A stretch of 55,739 bases of DNA from Rathayibacter_A sp036510655 (GCA_036510655.1 DATCDQ010000087.1:1-55739), one strand, 5' to 3'. Positions 24,456 through 33,269 are shown, counted from the stretch's first letter. Made by a program: numbers and translations. Notes: generated from the sequence alone by a model not told the origin.

Positions 24456-27134
24456 GTGTCGGACTCCGAAAAGCCTACCCTCCTGATCATTGATGGCCAC
24501 TCGCTCGCATTCCGGGCGTTCTACGCCCTGCCGATCGACAGTTTCGTCAACCGCGAAGGACAGCACACCAACGCGATCCACGGCTTCATCTCGATGTTGA
24601 TCAATCTGCTCAAGAACGAGAAACCGACCCACATCGCGGTCGCGTTCGACATCTCGCGCTATTCGTTCCGCACGCGCGAATACCCGGAATACAAGGGCAC
24701 CCGCGGCGCGACACCGCCGGAGTTCGTCGGGCAGATACCGCTGCTCGAAGAAGCGCTCCACGCAATGAACATCACCACAGTCTCGAAGGAGGATTTCGAG
24801 GCTGACGACATCCTGGCCACACTGTCCCGCCGTGGTGCTGAACAGGGCTACCGAGTGCTGGTCGTCTCGGGCGACCGCGACAGCATCCAGTTGGTCAACG
24901 ACGACGTCACCCTGCTCTACCCGCAGGTGCGTGGGGTGTCCGAACTGAAACGCTATGACCGCGACGCCGTTGTCGAACGTTACGGCATCGAACCCGAGCA
25001 ATACCCCGAGGTTGCCGCGCTCGTCGGCGAGACGAGTGACAACCTGGTCGGCATCGACAAAGTCGGTGAGAAGACCGCCGTCAAGTGGGTCAAGCAGTAC
25101 GGCACCGTCGACGAGATCATCGCTCATGCCGATGAGATCAAGGGTGTGGTGGGGGAGAAGCTGCGCGAGCAGAAAGAGAACGCACTGCGCAACCGCCGAC
25201 TCAACAGGCTGCTGACGGATGTCGAACTGCCGGTCGGTCCGGACGATCTGGAGCGGCAGCCCGTCAATGAGCAGGCGATTCGTGACGTGTTCGATCGGCT
25301 TCAGTTCAAGACACTGCTCGATCGCGTGTTGAAGATCGCCGAGACCGACGGGAGCGGTAGCGACACAGACACCGGAGCGACCGGTGGCGCCGGCACCACG
25401 GATGCGGCCGCTCCGGTTGTTCGGACACTTGTCGACGAGGAACTCGCGCACTGGCTGACTAAAGTTTCCGGCAGCGGCACGGTGCCATTGGGCGTGCAGG
25501 TCGAACGCGCGTTAGACGGCATCACGGGCATCGGGCTTGCGACGGCGACCGAATCGGCGTTCGTGCCGTGGGAAAGTGGACGCCCTGACTACGCTGCCCT
25601 CGAAGAATGGCTGGCCGGCCCATCGCCCAAGTATTTCTTCGATGCGAAGTCGCAGATCAAGGCACTGCGCCGGGCGGGCTTGGCCGTTGCCGGACTCGCC
25701 TTCGACACGAAGATCGCGGGGTGGCTGATCCACCCTGCAAAGTCCCCGGTTGGGCTTGCCGAGCAGGTGTACGAGGTACTCGGTGAGGATCTGCCGCAGG
25801 CCGACCCGAATCAATTGCTGCCGGAGACCGAGGCGATCAGTCCGGCCAGCCAAGCCTGGTACGTCGTGCGACTGACCGAAGCCCTGTCCGCCGCGCTCGA
25901 GCCCGGAACCCGAAACGTGCTCGACGCGATCGAATTGCCGATCGTCATGGTTTTAGCTCGGATGGAATTGGCCGGCGTCACGATCAATGCGGATGTGCTT
26001 GCTACGCTCCGTGAAGAACTGACTGCAAGCGCGAACGACTTCGCAACGCGCGCATTCGCCGAGATCGGGCATGAGGTGAACCTCGGCTCGCCGAAACAGC
26101 TCCAGCAGGTGCTCTTCGACGAACTCGACATGCCGAAGACCCGCTCGACCAAGACCGGATACTCGACCGACGCAGCCTCGCTCGCCGACCTGCAGGAGAA
26201 GAACCCGCATCCGTTCCTCGGTTTGCTGCTGCAGCACCGCGATGCCACCAAACTCAAGCAGATCATCGAGACTTTGGAGCGCGCGATCGAACCGGATGCG
26301 CGCATCCACACCACCTACGACCAGACCGGGACCAGCACCGGCCGGATCTCGTCCAACGACCCGAATCTGCAGAACATCCCCGTGCGCACTGAGGAGGGGC
26401 GGCGCACCCGCTCGGCGTTCGAAGCCGGCCAGGATTTCGAGACGCTGCTGACTGCGGACTATTCACAGATCGAGATGCGGATCATGGCGGACCTCTCCGG
26501 CGATGAAGGCCTGATCGAAGCGTTCAACGCGGGCGAGGACCTGCACCGTTTCGTCGGTGCGCGAATCTTTGGTGTCACACCGGAGGAGGTCTCTCCTGCG
26601 ATGCGAACAAAAGTGAAGGCCATGTCGTATGGACTCGCCTACGGGCTGAGCGCGTTCGGGCTGTCGAAGCAATTGCGGATCGAGACCGCAGAAGCCAGAC
26701 AACTGATGACGGATTACTTTGCCCGATTCGGCAAGGTGCGCGACTACCTGCGCGATGTGGTCGAGAAAGCTCGCGTCGACGGTTACACGGAGACGATCTT
26801 CGGCCGCCGGCGTCCGTTCACCGACCTCACGAGCACCAACAGGGTGCTGCGCGACAACGCTGAACGCGCGGCTCTGAACGCACCGATCCAAGGGTCTGCT
26901 GCGGACGTCATGAAGCGGGCAATGATCGCCATCCACGCCGACATGCTCGAGCAGGAGCTTGGGTCGAATATGCTCCTGCAGGTACACGACGAGCTGATCT
27001 TCGAGGTGGCACCGGGGGAGTGGGACGCGCTCGAGGCGATCGTCACCCATCGGATGTCCACAGCGGCACAATTACGCGTGCCGCTGACGGTGCAGGTGGG
27101 CCGCGGGACGAACTGGGATGCCGCCGCGCATTGA
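24456..27134 (+). CDS. polA: DNA polymerase I PolA
   Basis: PolA fills gaps after excision repair and removes Okazaki RNA primers. The 892-residue protein has an N-terminal 5'-3' exonuclease (LLIIDGHSLAFRAFYALP, VAFD, EADDILATLS, VSGDRD), a 3'-5' exonuclease-like middle whose catalytic acidic motifs are not recognisable (so probably no proofreading, as in mycobacterial PolA), and the polymerase domain with DYSQIEMRIMA, MSYGLAYGLSAFGL and LQVHDELIFEV. The GTG at 24456 is 7 nt after a TAGGCT box, and an ATG at 24420 lies upstream of that box and is less likely. The neighbouring uvrBAC genes suit a shared repair role. Confidence 0.97.
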   Translation: MSDSEKPTLLIIDGHSLAFRAFYALPIDSFVNREGQHTNAIHGFISMLINLLKNEKPTHIAVAFDISRYSFRTREYPEYKGTRGATPPEFVGQIPLLEEALHAMNITTVSKEDFEADDILATLSRRGAEQGYRVLVVSGDRDSIQLVNDDVTLLYPQVRGVSELKRYDRDAVVERYGIEPEQYPEVAALVGETSDNLVGIDKVGEKTAVKWVKQYGTVDEIIAHADEIKGVVGEKLREQKENALRNRRLNRLLTDVELPVGPDDLERQPVNEQAIRDVFDRLQFKTLLDRVLKIAETDGSGSDTDTGATGGAGTTDAAAPVVRTLVDEELAHWLTKVSGSGTVPLGVQVERALDGITGIGLATATESAFVPWESGRPDYAALEEWLAGPSPKYFFDAKSQIKALRRAGLAVAGLAFDTKIAGWLIHPAKSPVGLAEQVYEVLGEDLPQADPNQLLPETEAISPASQAWYVVRLTEALSAALEPGTRNVLDAIELPIVMVLARMELAGVTINADVLATLREELTASANDFATRAFAEIGHEVNLGSPKQLQQVLFDELDMPKTRSTKTGYSTDAASLADLQEKNPHPFLGLLLQHRDATKLKQIIETLERAIEPDARIHTTYDQTGTSTGRISSNDPNLQNIPVRTEEGRRTRSAFEAGQDFETLLTADYSQIEMRIMADLSGDEGLIEAFNAGEDLHRFVGARIFGVTPEEVSPAMRTKVKAMSYGLAYGLSAFGLSKQLRIETAEARQLMTDYFARFGKVRDYLRDVVEKARVDGYTETIFGRRRPFTDLTSTNRVLRDNAERAALNAPIQGSAADVMKRAMIAIHADMLEQELGSNMLLQVHDELIFEVAPGEWDALEAIVTHRMSTAAQLRVPLTVQVGRGTNWDAAAH

Positions 27135-27173
27135 CGACACCGGCTCGGCTCGCGCGACTCCGGCGGCAGGCCA

Positions 27174-27179
27174 TAGGCT
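27174..27179 (+). promoter_or_regulatory. -10 box of the DUF885 gene
   Basis: TAGGCT lies 7 nt before the ATG at 27187. GAGG in the spacer is too close to act as a normal ribosome-binding site. Confidence 0.45.
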
Positions 27180-27186
27180 CGAGGTC

Positions 27187-28875
27187 ATGACAAACGAAGG
27201 TTTGAGACAAGCACAGACGCGACAGCCGACACCGATCGACGCGGTCGCCGACCAGTGGGTCGACACTCAGTTGGAGTTGTATCCGGAATTCCATGTCTAT
27301 CTCGGCCGGCCCGGTCGCGAGGGCGAATACGGTGACTATTCGCCGGACGGCCTCGATGCAGCGGCGACTGCAGCCAAGGCGGCTTTGGCCGAAATTCGGG
27401 CTGCTGAACCGGTCGACGACATCGACCGGGTCACAAAGCTGGACCTCACTCGCGAACTCGAACTCGCGCTGGAGAAACATGATGCAGGATTCGCGCAACG
27501 CGACCTCAACGTGATCGCATCGCCAGCGCAGTCGCTACGCGAAATCTTCGACCTGTCCCCAACGGCATCCGAAGACGATTGGTCGAATATCGCGAAGCGG
27601 ATGCGCAACCTGCCTGCGGCGATGGACGGCTACATTCAGACCCTGCGCAGTGGCATCGCCTCCGGAAGCGTCCCGGCCATCCGACAGGTGAGAGAGATCG
27701 TGGCCCAGGCGAACAAGCAGGTTGCCGCAGACGGCTTCTTCTTCCAGCTCGCCCAAAACGCGCGGGCAGCAGACAGCGAATTGCCGGCGTCGTTGCGCGA
27801 CGACGTCGCCTCGGCCGCGCAGGAGTCCGCCCAGGCGTATGCGACCCTCGCCACCTTTCTGACCGACGAGTTGGCCGAGCACGCCCCCGAGCGGGATGCC
27901 GTCGGTCGCGAACTCTACGCACTCGCGTCCCGCGATTTTCTCGGCGCCACCATCGACCTCGACGAGACCTACGAATGGGGCATCGAGGAGTTACGGCGCA
28001 TGGTCGCCGAGCAGGAAGCGATCGCGAAAGAGATCAAGCCGGGCGCATCCGTTGCCGAGGCCATCGAGTTTCTCGACGGTGACGCGAGCCGCAAGTTGGA
28101 AGGGACCGCCGCGCTTCAGCGCTGGATGCAGGAAACCAGCGACAGGGCCGTCGAAGAACTCGGCGCAACACACTTCGACATTCCAGAGGAGATGCGCACT
28201 CTCGAGTGCATGATCGCACCGACGCAGGAGGGCGGCATCTACTACACCGAGCCGAGCGACGACTTCGCTCGTCCGGGCCGCATGTGGTGGAGCGTCCCCA
28301 AGGGTGTCACGGAATTCGACACCTGGCGCGAGTTGACCACGGTGTACCACGAGGGTGTGCCGGGCCACCACCTGCAGATCGGTATCGCCACTTACAACAA
28401 GGCGCAGCTGAACAGCTGGCGGCGCATCGCCGGTACGTCGGGTCACGCGGAAGGCTGGGCGTTGTACGCCGAGCGACTCATGGAGCAACTCGGTTATCTC
28501 GATGATCCAGCCGACCGGCTCGGAATGCTCGACGGGCAGCGGATGCGCGCAGCGCGCGTCGTGCTCGACATCGGCGTGCACCTGGAAAAGGACCGACCGG
28601 ATGGCACCGGCCGGTGGACGGGCGACGACGCGTTCGCGTTCCTCGCTGAGAACGTCAACATGAACGAAGGATTCGTGCGATTCGAAGTCAACCGCTACCT
28701 CGGCTGGCCGGGCCAGGCTCCGTCGTACAAGGTCGGGCAGCGCATCTGGGAGCAACTCCGCGACGAGTACCAACGCCGCGAGGGCGCTGCATTCGATTTC
28801 AAGTCATTCCACACGAAGGCCCTCAACATCGGCGGTGTCGGCCTCGACACGCTGAAGGTGGCAATGCTCGACTGA
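27187..28875 (+). CDS. DUF885 family protein (putative metallopeptidase)
   Basis: A 562-residue soluble protein of the DUF885 family, mostly helical, resembling gluzincin peptidases. Its hallmark VYHEGVPGHHLQIG around residue 390 supplies an HE-x4-HH arrangement consistent with zinc binding. Other family landmarks are GRMWWSVPKGVTEFDTW, GTSGHAEGWALYAERLM and VNRYLGWPGQAPSYKVGQ. No signal peptide is present. The substrate is unknown. The ATG at 27187 was chosen over the open frame from 27118, which overlaps polA. It ends in front of the long palindrome at 28915. Confidence 0.88.
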   Translation: MTNEGLRQAQTRQPTPIDAVADQWVDTQLELYPEFHVYLGRPGREGEYGDYSPDGLDAAATAAKAALAEIRAAEPVDDIDRVTKLDLTRELELALEKHDAGFAQRDLNVIASPAQSLREIFDLSPTASEDDWSNIAKRMRNLPAAMDGYIQTLRSGIASGSVPAIRQVREIVAQANKQVAADGFFFQLAQNARAADSELPASLRDDVASAAQESAQAYATLATFLTDELAEHAPERDAVGRELYALASRDFLGATIDLDETYEWGIEELRRMVAEQEAIAKEIKPGASVAEAIEFLDGDASRKLEGTAALQRWMQETSDRAVEELGATHFDIPEEMRTLECMIAPTQEGGIYYTEPSDDFARPGRMWWSVPKGVTEFDTWRELTTVYHEGVPGHHLQIGIATYNKAQLNSWRRIAGTSGHAEGWALYAERLMEQLGYLDDPADRLGMLDGQRMRAARVVLDIGVHLEKDRPDGTGRWTGDDAFAFLAENVNMNEGFVRFEVNRYLGWPGQAPSYKVGQRIWEQLRDEYQRREGAAFDFKSFHTKALNIGGVGLDTLKVAMLD

Positions 28876-28914
28876 CGTGTAAGCGCGGTGGGTCAGTTCG
28901 CCCCCAAAAACGTT

Positions 28915-28978
28915 CGCTGAGGTGCGGACTTCGGTCGCTTGTACCCGGTACAAAGCGACAGAAGTCCGCACCTCAGCG
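28915..28978. repeat. Near-perfect 64-nt palindrome between convergent genes
   Basis: A 31-nt left arm (28915-28945) pairs with a 32-nt right arm (28947-28978), with one mismatch and one bulged base and almost no loop. It occupies most of the 123 bp between the DUF885 and BaeRF stop codons, so it could terminate both transcripts. No poly-T follows. The length and near-identity of the arms are more than a simple terminator needs. Confidence 0.75.
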
Positions 28979-28998
28979 TGGGGTGTGCGGGGGAGGGC

Positions 28999-30162
28999 TT
29001 AGCCCAGCGGAAAGCGCAGCCGAGCGATCGCAGTACCGTCCCATGCCGTGGACGCAACCTCGTCAGGGCGCACCGCGATGACACTGCCGCCGTGTGTGAG
29101 CACGCTGACAGCAATACGCGACAGCAAATCGTAGGCGGGCTCGCCCGACGGCATCCGCGTGCCGTTCGCCGGAGCGAACTCGATCGCCCCTGACGCGTCG
29201 TCGAATGTCCCGTTGACGTCGACGGAGAATGCGAACACGAGGGTGCGCACGGCGCCGCTGACCGCAGCTCGGGCAATCGTCGACAACTCGGTGGCGGCAA
29301 GGCCGGAACCGCCGTCGTTGGCGATCGCATCCACCTCGTCCTGTACGCCGCGTGCATTCCACTCGGCGAGTCGATCGCGCATGACGTTGTCGATCTCGAC
29401 ACCGGTAAGCCGATCCGGCGCGCCCGGCACCAGCAGCAGAACACGCTCGTGAACTCCTCGAGCCTGGAACATGCTGAGCAGCGGCTCGGTGGCAAAGACG
29501 AAGACGACGTCGGACGCGCGCGGATCGCGTTCCGCCAGCTCCTTCGTTACGGCGTCACTCACGCGCTTGGCGTACGTTTCCATGAGGGTCTTGCGCCCCT
29601 CATCGCCAATGAGTCTGCCCTGCCGTTCGCGCTCGGGGATCGGATCGCGGTGCGTTGCATCATCCAGGTTCATCGGATGCGTCGCCGCGACGTCCACGCG
29701 CACGGCGCGGTTGGCGGCGGTCGCGAACCACAGGCTCCACTCGTTCGCCGACAAGAGCACCGCGTAGGCCTCCTGGGGGAATGTGACCGACCGCAACAGC
29801 TGTCCAACGTCGAAATACTCGGCAACCTGAAGTTGGTCTTCCAGCCGGTTCGGCAACACGAAGACTTCACTGACATCTTCCGCGACGAACACGGCAAGCG
29901 AGGCCGCCAACGTGCCCCAGAGTTGCTGGTCGGCAGCAATCTGCTGCCACTGGCGTTGCAGCGCAGTGCAGACCGCGTGCGATGCGCCGGATGCCTTGAC
30001 GCGTTCGATCGCAGTGTCGAACGCGCTCTTCACTGTTGTGAAACTCGCCTCTCGTTTGCCCACGACCGGAGAGGTCGCGGCATAGACGGTGATCGCATGG
30101 TCGCGACGTTGGGCAAGACGCAGGAAATCATCGGCATCGGGCAGTTCATACTGGACTGACAT
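28999..30162 (-). CDS. BaeRF-like protein (archaeo-eukaryotic release-factor fold)
   Basis: A 387-residue soluble protein resembling the BaeRF families, bacterial relatives of eRF1/Pelota. Features include an N-terminal alpha/beta region (residues 1-110 with HAITVYAAT and FVAEDVSEVFVLPNRL), a middle domain with AYAVLLSANEWSLWF, and a C-terminal eRF1_3/L7Ae-like half with VVFVFATEPLLSMF, AAVSGAVRTLVFAF and LTHGGSVIAVRPDEV. The exact subfamily is tentative, and a ribosome-related stress role is only inferred. Two ATGs occur at 30165 and 30162. The second is better spaced from AAGGGAG. It is divergent from rpsA. Confidence 0.7.
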   Translation of the reverse strand: MSVQYELPDADDFLRLAQRRDHAITVYAATSPVVGKREASFTTVKSAFDTAIERVKASGASHAVCTALQRQWQQIAADQQLWGTLAASLAVFVAEDVSEVFVLPNRLEDQLQVAEYFDVGQLLRSVTFPQEAYAVLLSANEWSLWFATAANRAVRVDVAATHPMNLDDATHRDPIPERERQGRLIGDEGRKTLMETYAKRVSDAVTKELAERDPRASDVVFVFATEPLLSMFQARGVHERVLLLVPGAPDRLTGVEIDNVMRDRLAEWNARGVQDEVDAIANDGGSGLAATELSTIARAAVSGAVRTLVFAFSVDVNGTFDDASGAIEFAPANGTRMPSGEPAYDLLSRIAVSVLTHGGSVIAVRPDEVASTAWDGTAIARLRFPLG

Positions 30163-30193
30163 CATGCTCCCTTCTTTGGGTGTGACTGTTGCC

Positions 30194-30199
30194 AGCCTA
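30194..30199 (-). promoter_or_regulatory. Candidate -10 box of the BaeRF-like gene
   Basis: On the minus strand TAGGCT would start a ~25 nt leader that carries the AAGGGAG ribosome-binding site, unlike the leaderless genes nearby. Confidence 0.35.
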
Positions 30200-30223
30200 C
30201 GGGGGCACCGGCTGGAATCTCTG

Positions 30224-30253
30224 TTGTATCCTGCCCGAAAACAAAGCTAGGAT
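30224..30253 (+). promoter_or_regulatory. Candidate rpsA promoter
   Basis: TTGTAT (30224-30229), an 18-nt spacer and TAGGAT (30248-30253) would give a ~100 nt leader. Just downstream, CGTCAC-GTTT-GTGACG (30258-30273) is a small inverted repeat in that leader, a possible autoregulatory hairpin. Confidence 0.45.
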
Positions 30254-30357
30254 GGAGCGTCACGTTTGTGACGTCCTATTCGCCTGCCGTGGCGGAATAT
30301 CTCATTGCAATCATCCGCTCACGGCCTGATTCATGTCCACACTGGAGTAATTACTCA

Positions 30358-31812
30358 ATGACAACCGCAACGACCGAAAAGGCAACCAAGCAGGTCGCGA
30401 TCAACGACATCGGTTCTGCTGAAGATTTTCTTGCCGCGGTCGAAAAGACTTTAAAGTTCTTCAATGACGGAGACCTCATCGAGGGCACCGTCGTGAAGAT
30501 CGACCGCGACGAGGTTTTGCTCGACGTCGGTTACAAGACCGAGGGGGTCATCCCTTCGCGTGAGCTGTCGATCAAACACGACGTCGACCCGACAGAGGTC
30601 GTCAACGTCGGCGACACCGTCGAAGCCCTCGTTCTCCAGAAGGAGGACAAGGAAGGCCGCCTCATCCTGTCGAAGAAGCGGGCCCAGTACGAGCGTGCGT
30701 GGGGCGACGTGGAGAAGATCAAGGATGCCGATGGCGTTGTGACCGGGTCGGTCATCGAGGTCGTCAAGGGCGGACTGATCGTCGACATCGGCCTGCGCGG
30801 CTTCCTCCCCGCATCGCTGATCGAGCTCCGTCGCGTTCGCGACCTGACCCCGTACCTGGGCCAGGAGATCGAGGCGAAGATTCTCGAACTCGACAAGAAC
30901 CGCAATAACGTTGTTCTGTCGCGGCGCGCCCTTCTGGAGCAGACGCAGTCCGAGAGCCGCACCACCTTCCTCAACAACCTGCAAAAGGGTCAGGTTCGCA
31001 AGGGCGTCGTCTCCTCGATCGTCAACTTCGGTGCGTTCGTTGACCTCGGCGGAGTCGACGGTCTCGTGCACGTGTCCGAGCTCAGCTGGAAGCACATCGA
31101 GCACGCCAGCGAGGTTGTCGAGGTCGGCCAGGAGGTCACCGTCGAGATCCTCGAGGTGGACCTCGACCGCGAGCGCGTCTCCCTGTCGCTGAAGGCAACG
31201 CAGGAAGACCCGTGGCAGGTCTTCGCACGCACCCACGCCATCGGCCAGGTCGCACCGGGCAAGGTCACCAAGCTTGTTCCGTTCGGTGCGTTCGTTCGCG
31301 TCGCAGACGGCATCGAGGGCCTCGTTCACATCTCCGAGCTCTCCGGCAAGCACGTCGAGCTCGCCGAGCAGGTTGTCTCGGTCGGCGAGGACGTCTTCGT
31401 CAAGGTCATCGACATCGACCTCGACCGTCGTCGCATCTCGTTGTCGCTCAAGCAGGCCAACGAGGGTGTCGACCCCGAGGGCACCGAGTTCGACCCGGCA
31501 CTGTACGGCATGCTCACCGAATACGATGAGGCCGGAAACTACAAGTACCCCGAGGGCTTCGACCCGGAGACGAACGAGTGGAAGGAAGGCTTCGACAGCC
31601 AGCGCGAAAAGTGGGAGCAGGACTACGCTGCAGCCCAGGCCCGCTGGGAAGCGCACAAGAAGCAGGTCGCAAAGGGACTCGAAGAGGAGGCTGCCGGCAC
31701 ACGTGGCGGCGCCGCAGCTTCGACGTTCACGAACGACACCTCGTCAGCCGGCACGCTTGCCGATGACGAGTCGCTCGCTGCGCTGCGTGAGAAGCTCTCC
31801 AGCAGCAACTGA
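30358..31812 (+). CDS. rpsA: 30S ribosomal protein S1
   Basis: S1 holds mRNA on the 30S subunit and helps translation start. The 484-residue protein has four S1 RNA-binding domains, roughly residues 36-105, 122-190, 210-278 and 295-365. The repeated signatures are GTVVKIDRDEVLLDVGYKTEGVIP, GSVIEVVKGGLIVDIG, GVVSSIVNFGAFVDLGGVDG and GKVTKLVPFGAFVRVADGIEG. The C-terminal ~110 residues are acidic and low-complexity, as in other actinobacterial S1. The ATG at 30358 follows GGAG. A strong hairpin follows the gene at 31836. Confidence 0.97.
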   Translation: MTTATTEKATKQVAINDIGSAEDFLAAVEKTLKFFNDGDLIEGTVVKIDRDEVLLDVGYKTEGVIPSRELSIKHDVDPTEVVNVGDTVEALVLQKEDKEGRLILSKKRAQYERAWGDVEKIKDADGVVTGSVIEVVKGGLIVDIGLRGFLPASLIELRRVRDLTPYLGQEIEAKILELDKNRNNVVLSRRALLEQTQSESRTTFLNNLQKGQVRKGVVSSIVNFGAFVDLGGVDGLVHVSELSWKHIEHASEVVEVGQEVTVEILEVDLDRERVSLSLKATQEDPWQVFARTHAIGQVAPGKVTKLVPFGAFVRVADGIEGLVHISELSGKHVELAEQVVSVGEDVFVKVIDIDLDRRRISLSLKQANEGVDPEGTEFDPALYGMLTEYDEAGNYKYPEGFDPETNEWKEGFDSQREKWEQDYAAAQARWEAHKKQVAKGLEEEAAGTRGGAAASTFTNDTSSAGTLADDESLAALREKLSSSN

Positions 31813-31835
31813 TCGTCACATGCACTGATCCTCAC

Positions 31836-31879
31836 AATACGAAGCGGCCAGGCCCTCGCGGGCTCGGCCGTTTCGTATT
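31836..31879 (+). terminator. Terminator-like hairpin after rpsA
   Basis: Two 20-nt arms beginning AATACGAA and ending TTCGTATT pair at all but two or three positions (partly G-U) around a TCGC loop, 23 nt past the rpsA stop. The following TTCTTGT is weakly T-rich. Confidence 0.75.
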
Positions 31880-31882
31880 CTT

Positions 31883-31914
31883 GTCGGCCGGGTAGTCTGT
31901 CGGCCGGATAGTCT
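31883..31914 (+). promoter_or_regulatory. Tandemly duplicated -10 region of coaE
   Basis: Two 16-bp units, identical except for one base, each end in TAGTCT (31893-31898 and 31909-31914). The second box is 6 nt from the coaE GTG and would give a leaderless mRNA. The first would give a start ~16 nt earlier. Confidence 0.5.
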
Positions 31915-31920
31915 GTCGGG

Positions 31921-32529
31921 GTGCATCTCATCGCGCTCACCGGCGGAATCGCGTCCGGAAAGTCCACTGTGGCCGCTCGGCTTGCAGAGCACGGCGCCGT
32001 CGTCGTCGACGCTGACCGGCTGGCACGCGAGGTCGTCGAACCGGGTACGCCTGCGCTCGACGCGATAGCCGAGCAATTCGGACCATCGGTGATTCGCGTT
32101 GACGGCAGTCTCGATCGCGCGAGGCTCGGGGCAATCGTCTTCGCCGACGAAGCGAGCAGGCTCGCCCTCAACGCGATTACCCATCCGGCGGTGTGGCAGC
32201 GGGCACTCGAGCTGTTTGCAAGCGCCGAAGAACAGAACCCGAACGCTGTCGTCGTCTATGACGTTCCGCTTCTGGTCGAAGAGGCGAGTGGCAGGCCGCT
32301 GCGTTTCGACCAGATCGCAGTAGTGCATGCCTCTGCCGAAGAGCGGATCAAGCGTCTGGTCGAACTTCGCGGGTTCTCCGAGCAGGATGCCGTTGCGCGC
32401 CTCGGGTCACAGGCCACGGATGACGAGCGTCTGGCAGTGGCCGATGTCGTCATCGACGCGACGGGAAGCCTGGCCGACACGCTCCGTCAGGCGGATGAAC
32501 TCTGGCGTTCGATCTCAGCCGAACCTTGA
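31921..32529 (+). CDS. coaE: Dephospho-CoA kinase CoaE
   Basis: CoaE phosphorylates dephospho-CoA in the last step of coenzyme A synthesis. The 202-residue protein has the P-loop LTGGIASGKSTVA (residues 4-16), DADRLAREVVEPG and the lid/CoA-binding region LNAITHPAVW, then VYDVPLLVEE. It lacks the long C-terminal GrpB-like extension present in the mycobacterial protein. GTG 31921 has no ribosome-binding site but sits 6 nt after a TAGTCT box. Its order after rpsA is conserved in Actinobacteria. Confidence 0.96.
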   Translation: MHLIALTGGIASGKSTVAARLAEHGAVVVDADRLAREVVEPGTPALDAIAEQFGPSVIRVDGSLDRARLGAIVFADEASRLALNAITHPAVWQRALELFASAEEQNPNAVVVYDVPLLVEEASGRPLRFDQIAVVHASAEERIKRLVELRGFSEQDAVARLGSQATDDERLAVADVVIDATGSLADTLRQADELWRSISAEP

Positions 32530-32574
32530 ACGGATTCTCATCCGATTCGGCGACGTTCCTTCATCCTACGGGCC

Positions 32575-32580
32575 TACTGT
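32575..32580 (+). promoter_or_regulatory. -10-like box before the degraded gene at 32587
   Basis: TACTGT lies 6 nt before a GTG at 32587, the same spacing as the intact leaderless genes. It suggests that a real gene once began here. Confidence 0.3.
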
Positions 32581-32586
32581 TGCCCC

Positions 32587-32931
32587 GTGAGGAGATGGAT
32601 GTCGACAAGCGCAGCTGCTCTCGCGGCTGCTGCCATCGTGATATCCAGGTTCGGCGTCGCGTTCGCGGCGCGACCAGCCCGAGCCGCATGTATGCGTTCG
32701 ATAACGCGCACGATGTGTACTTTCAGAGGATCGTCGGATCGTGGAACAAACTGGGGATCGGGCGGTTCGGTCCCGCTGTTCGCGGTGCAGTACCGACGGG
32801 TGCACACGAGCTCATCAGCACGAAGGCGATCGGCAACGCCGGTCAGTCGCACGGTCGCACGGTATCGGACCACACGCCGGTTTCGCGCGCGGGCGTTCCG
32901 GACTACCGCGCCGTATGGAGCTGGATGCTGA
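32587..32931 (+). pseudogene. Degraded gene with N-terminal hydrophobic segment
   Basis: The GTG at 32587 opens a frame whose first ~28 residues (basic MRRW start, then an Ala/Ile/Val-rich stretch to GVAFAA) look like a signal peptide or membrane anchor. After that the frame becomes Arg/Ser/Thr-rich out-of-frame-like sequence, while the +2-shifted frame from about 32690 (RMYAFDNAHDVYFQR...WNKLGIGRFG) reads more like protein. A frameshift in a formerly secreted or membrane protein is the simplest reading. The family is not recognised, and it could also be non-coding. Confidence 0.35.
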
Positions 32932-32966
32932 AACAAGTACTTCACCCGGCAAGCTATTTTGAGCGA

Positions 32967-33269
32967 GTGACGCCCGCTTTATCCTCGAACACCGCTGATG
33001 TCCAGGACGGCTCGACACCGTTCAGCCTGGGACAACTGATCGCCGATCGCGCCGCACAAACGCCGAACGCGGTCTATCTGGAGGACGCACGATCACCTCG
33101 CCGCCTCAGCTACGCGCAGTTCGCGGACGCGACAAATCGCTGGCACCGCACGTTCGAGGAATTGGGTTTCGCCCCGGGCGCCTCCGTTCTCGTCGATCTG
33201 CGCGACACACTCTGTTTCGCGCCGACGATGAGCGGAGCGGCGGCGTTGCCGAGCCAAGAAGCCGAGTGA
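32967..33269 (+). pseudogene. Truncated AMP-forming acyl-CoA synthetase/ligase (N-terminal fragment)
   Basis: About 100 codons from GTG 32967. Residues ~15-80 match the beginning of the AMP-binding enzyme superfamily: SLGQLIADRAAQTPNAVYLED, RRLSYAQFADATNRW and PGASVLVDLRDTLCFA. The match stops where the first conserved core begins, and the remaining ~15 codons are unrelated. The P-loop-like YTSGTTG motif, the A-domain core and the C-terminal lysine are all missing, so it cannot be a functional ligase. TATTTT lies 6 nt before the GTG, so the original start and promoter survive. The lost remainder was probably removed by a deletion. Confidence 0.6.

Noticed and set aside
30258..30273. CGTCAC-GTTT-GTGACG as a CRP/GlxR-type binding site
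   Set aside because: CRP-type sites have GTGA first and TCAC second with a 6-nt spacer. Here the half-sites point the opposite way, so it is kept only as a small leader hairpin.
32526..32966. Intact gene covering the whole frame 32526-33269
   Set aside because: The N-terminal half has no coherent family signal and the C-terminal part is a truncated ligase beginning at its own start signal, so one continuous gene is unlikely.
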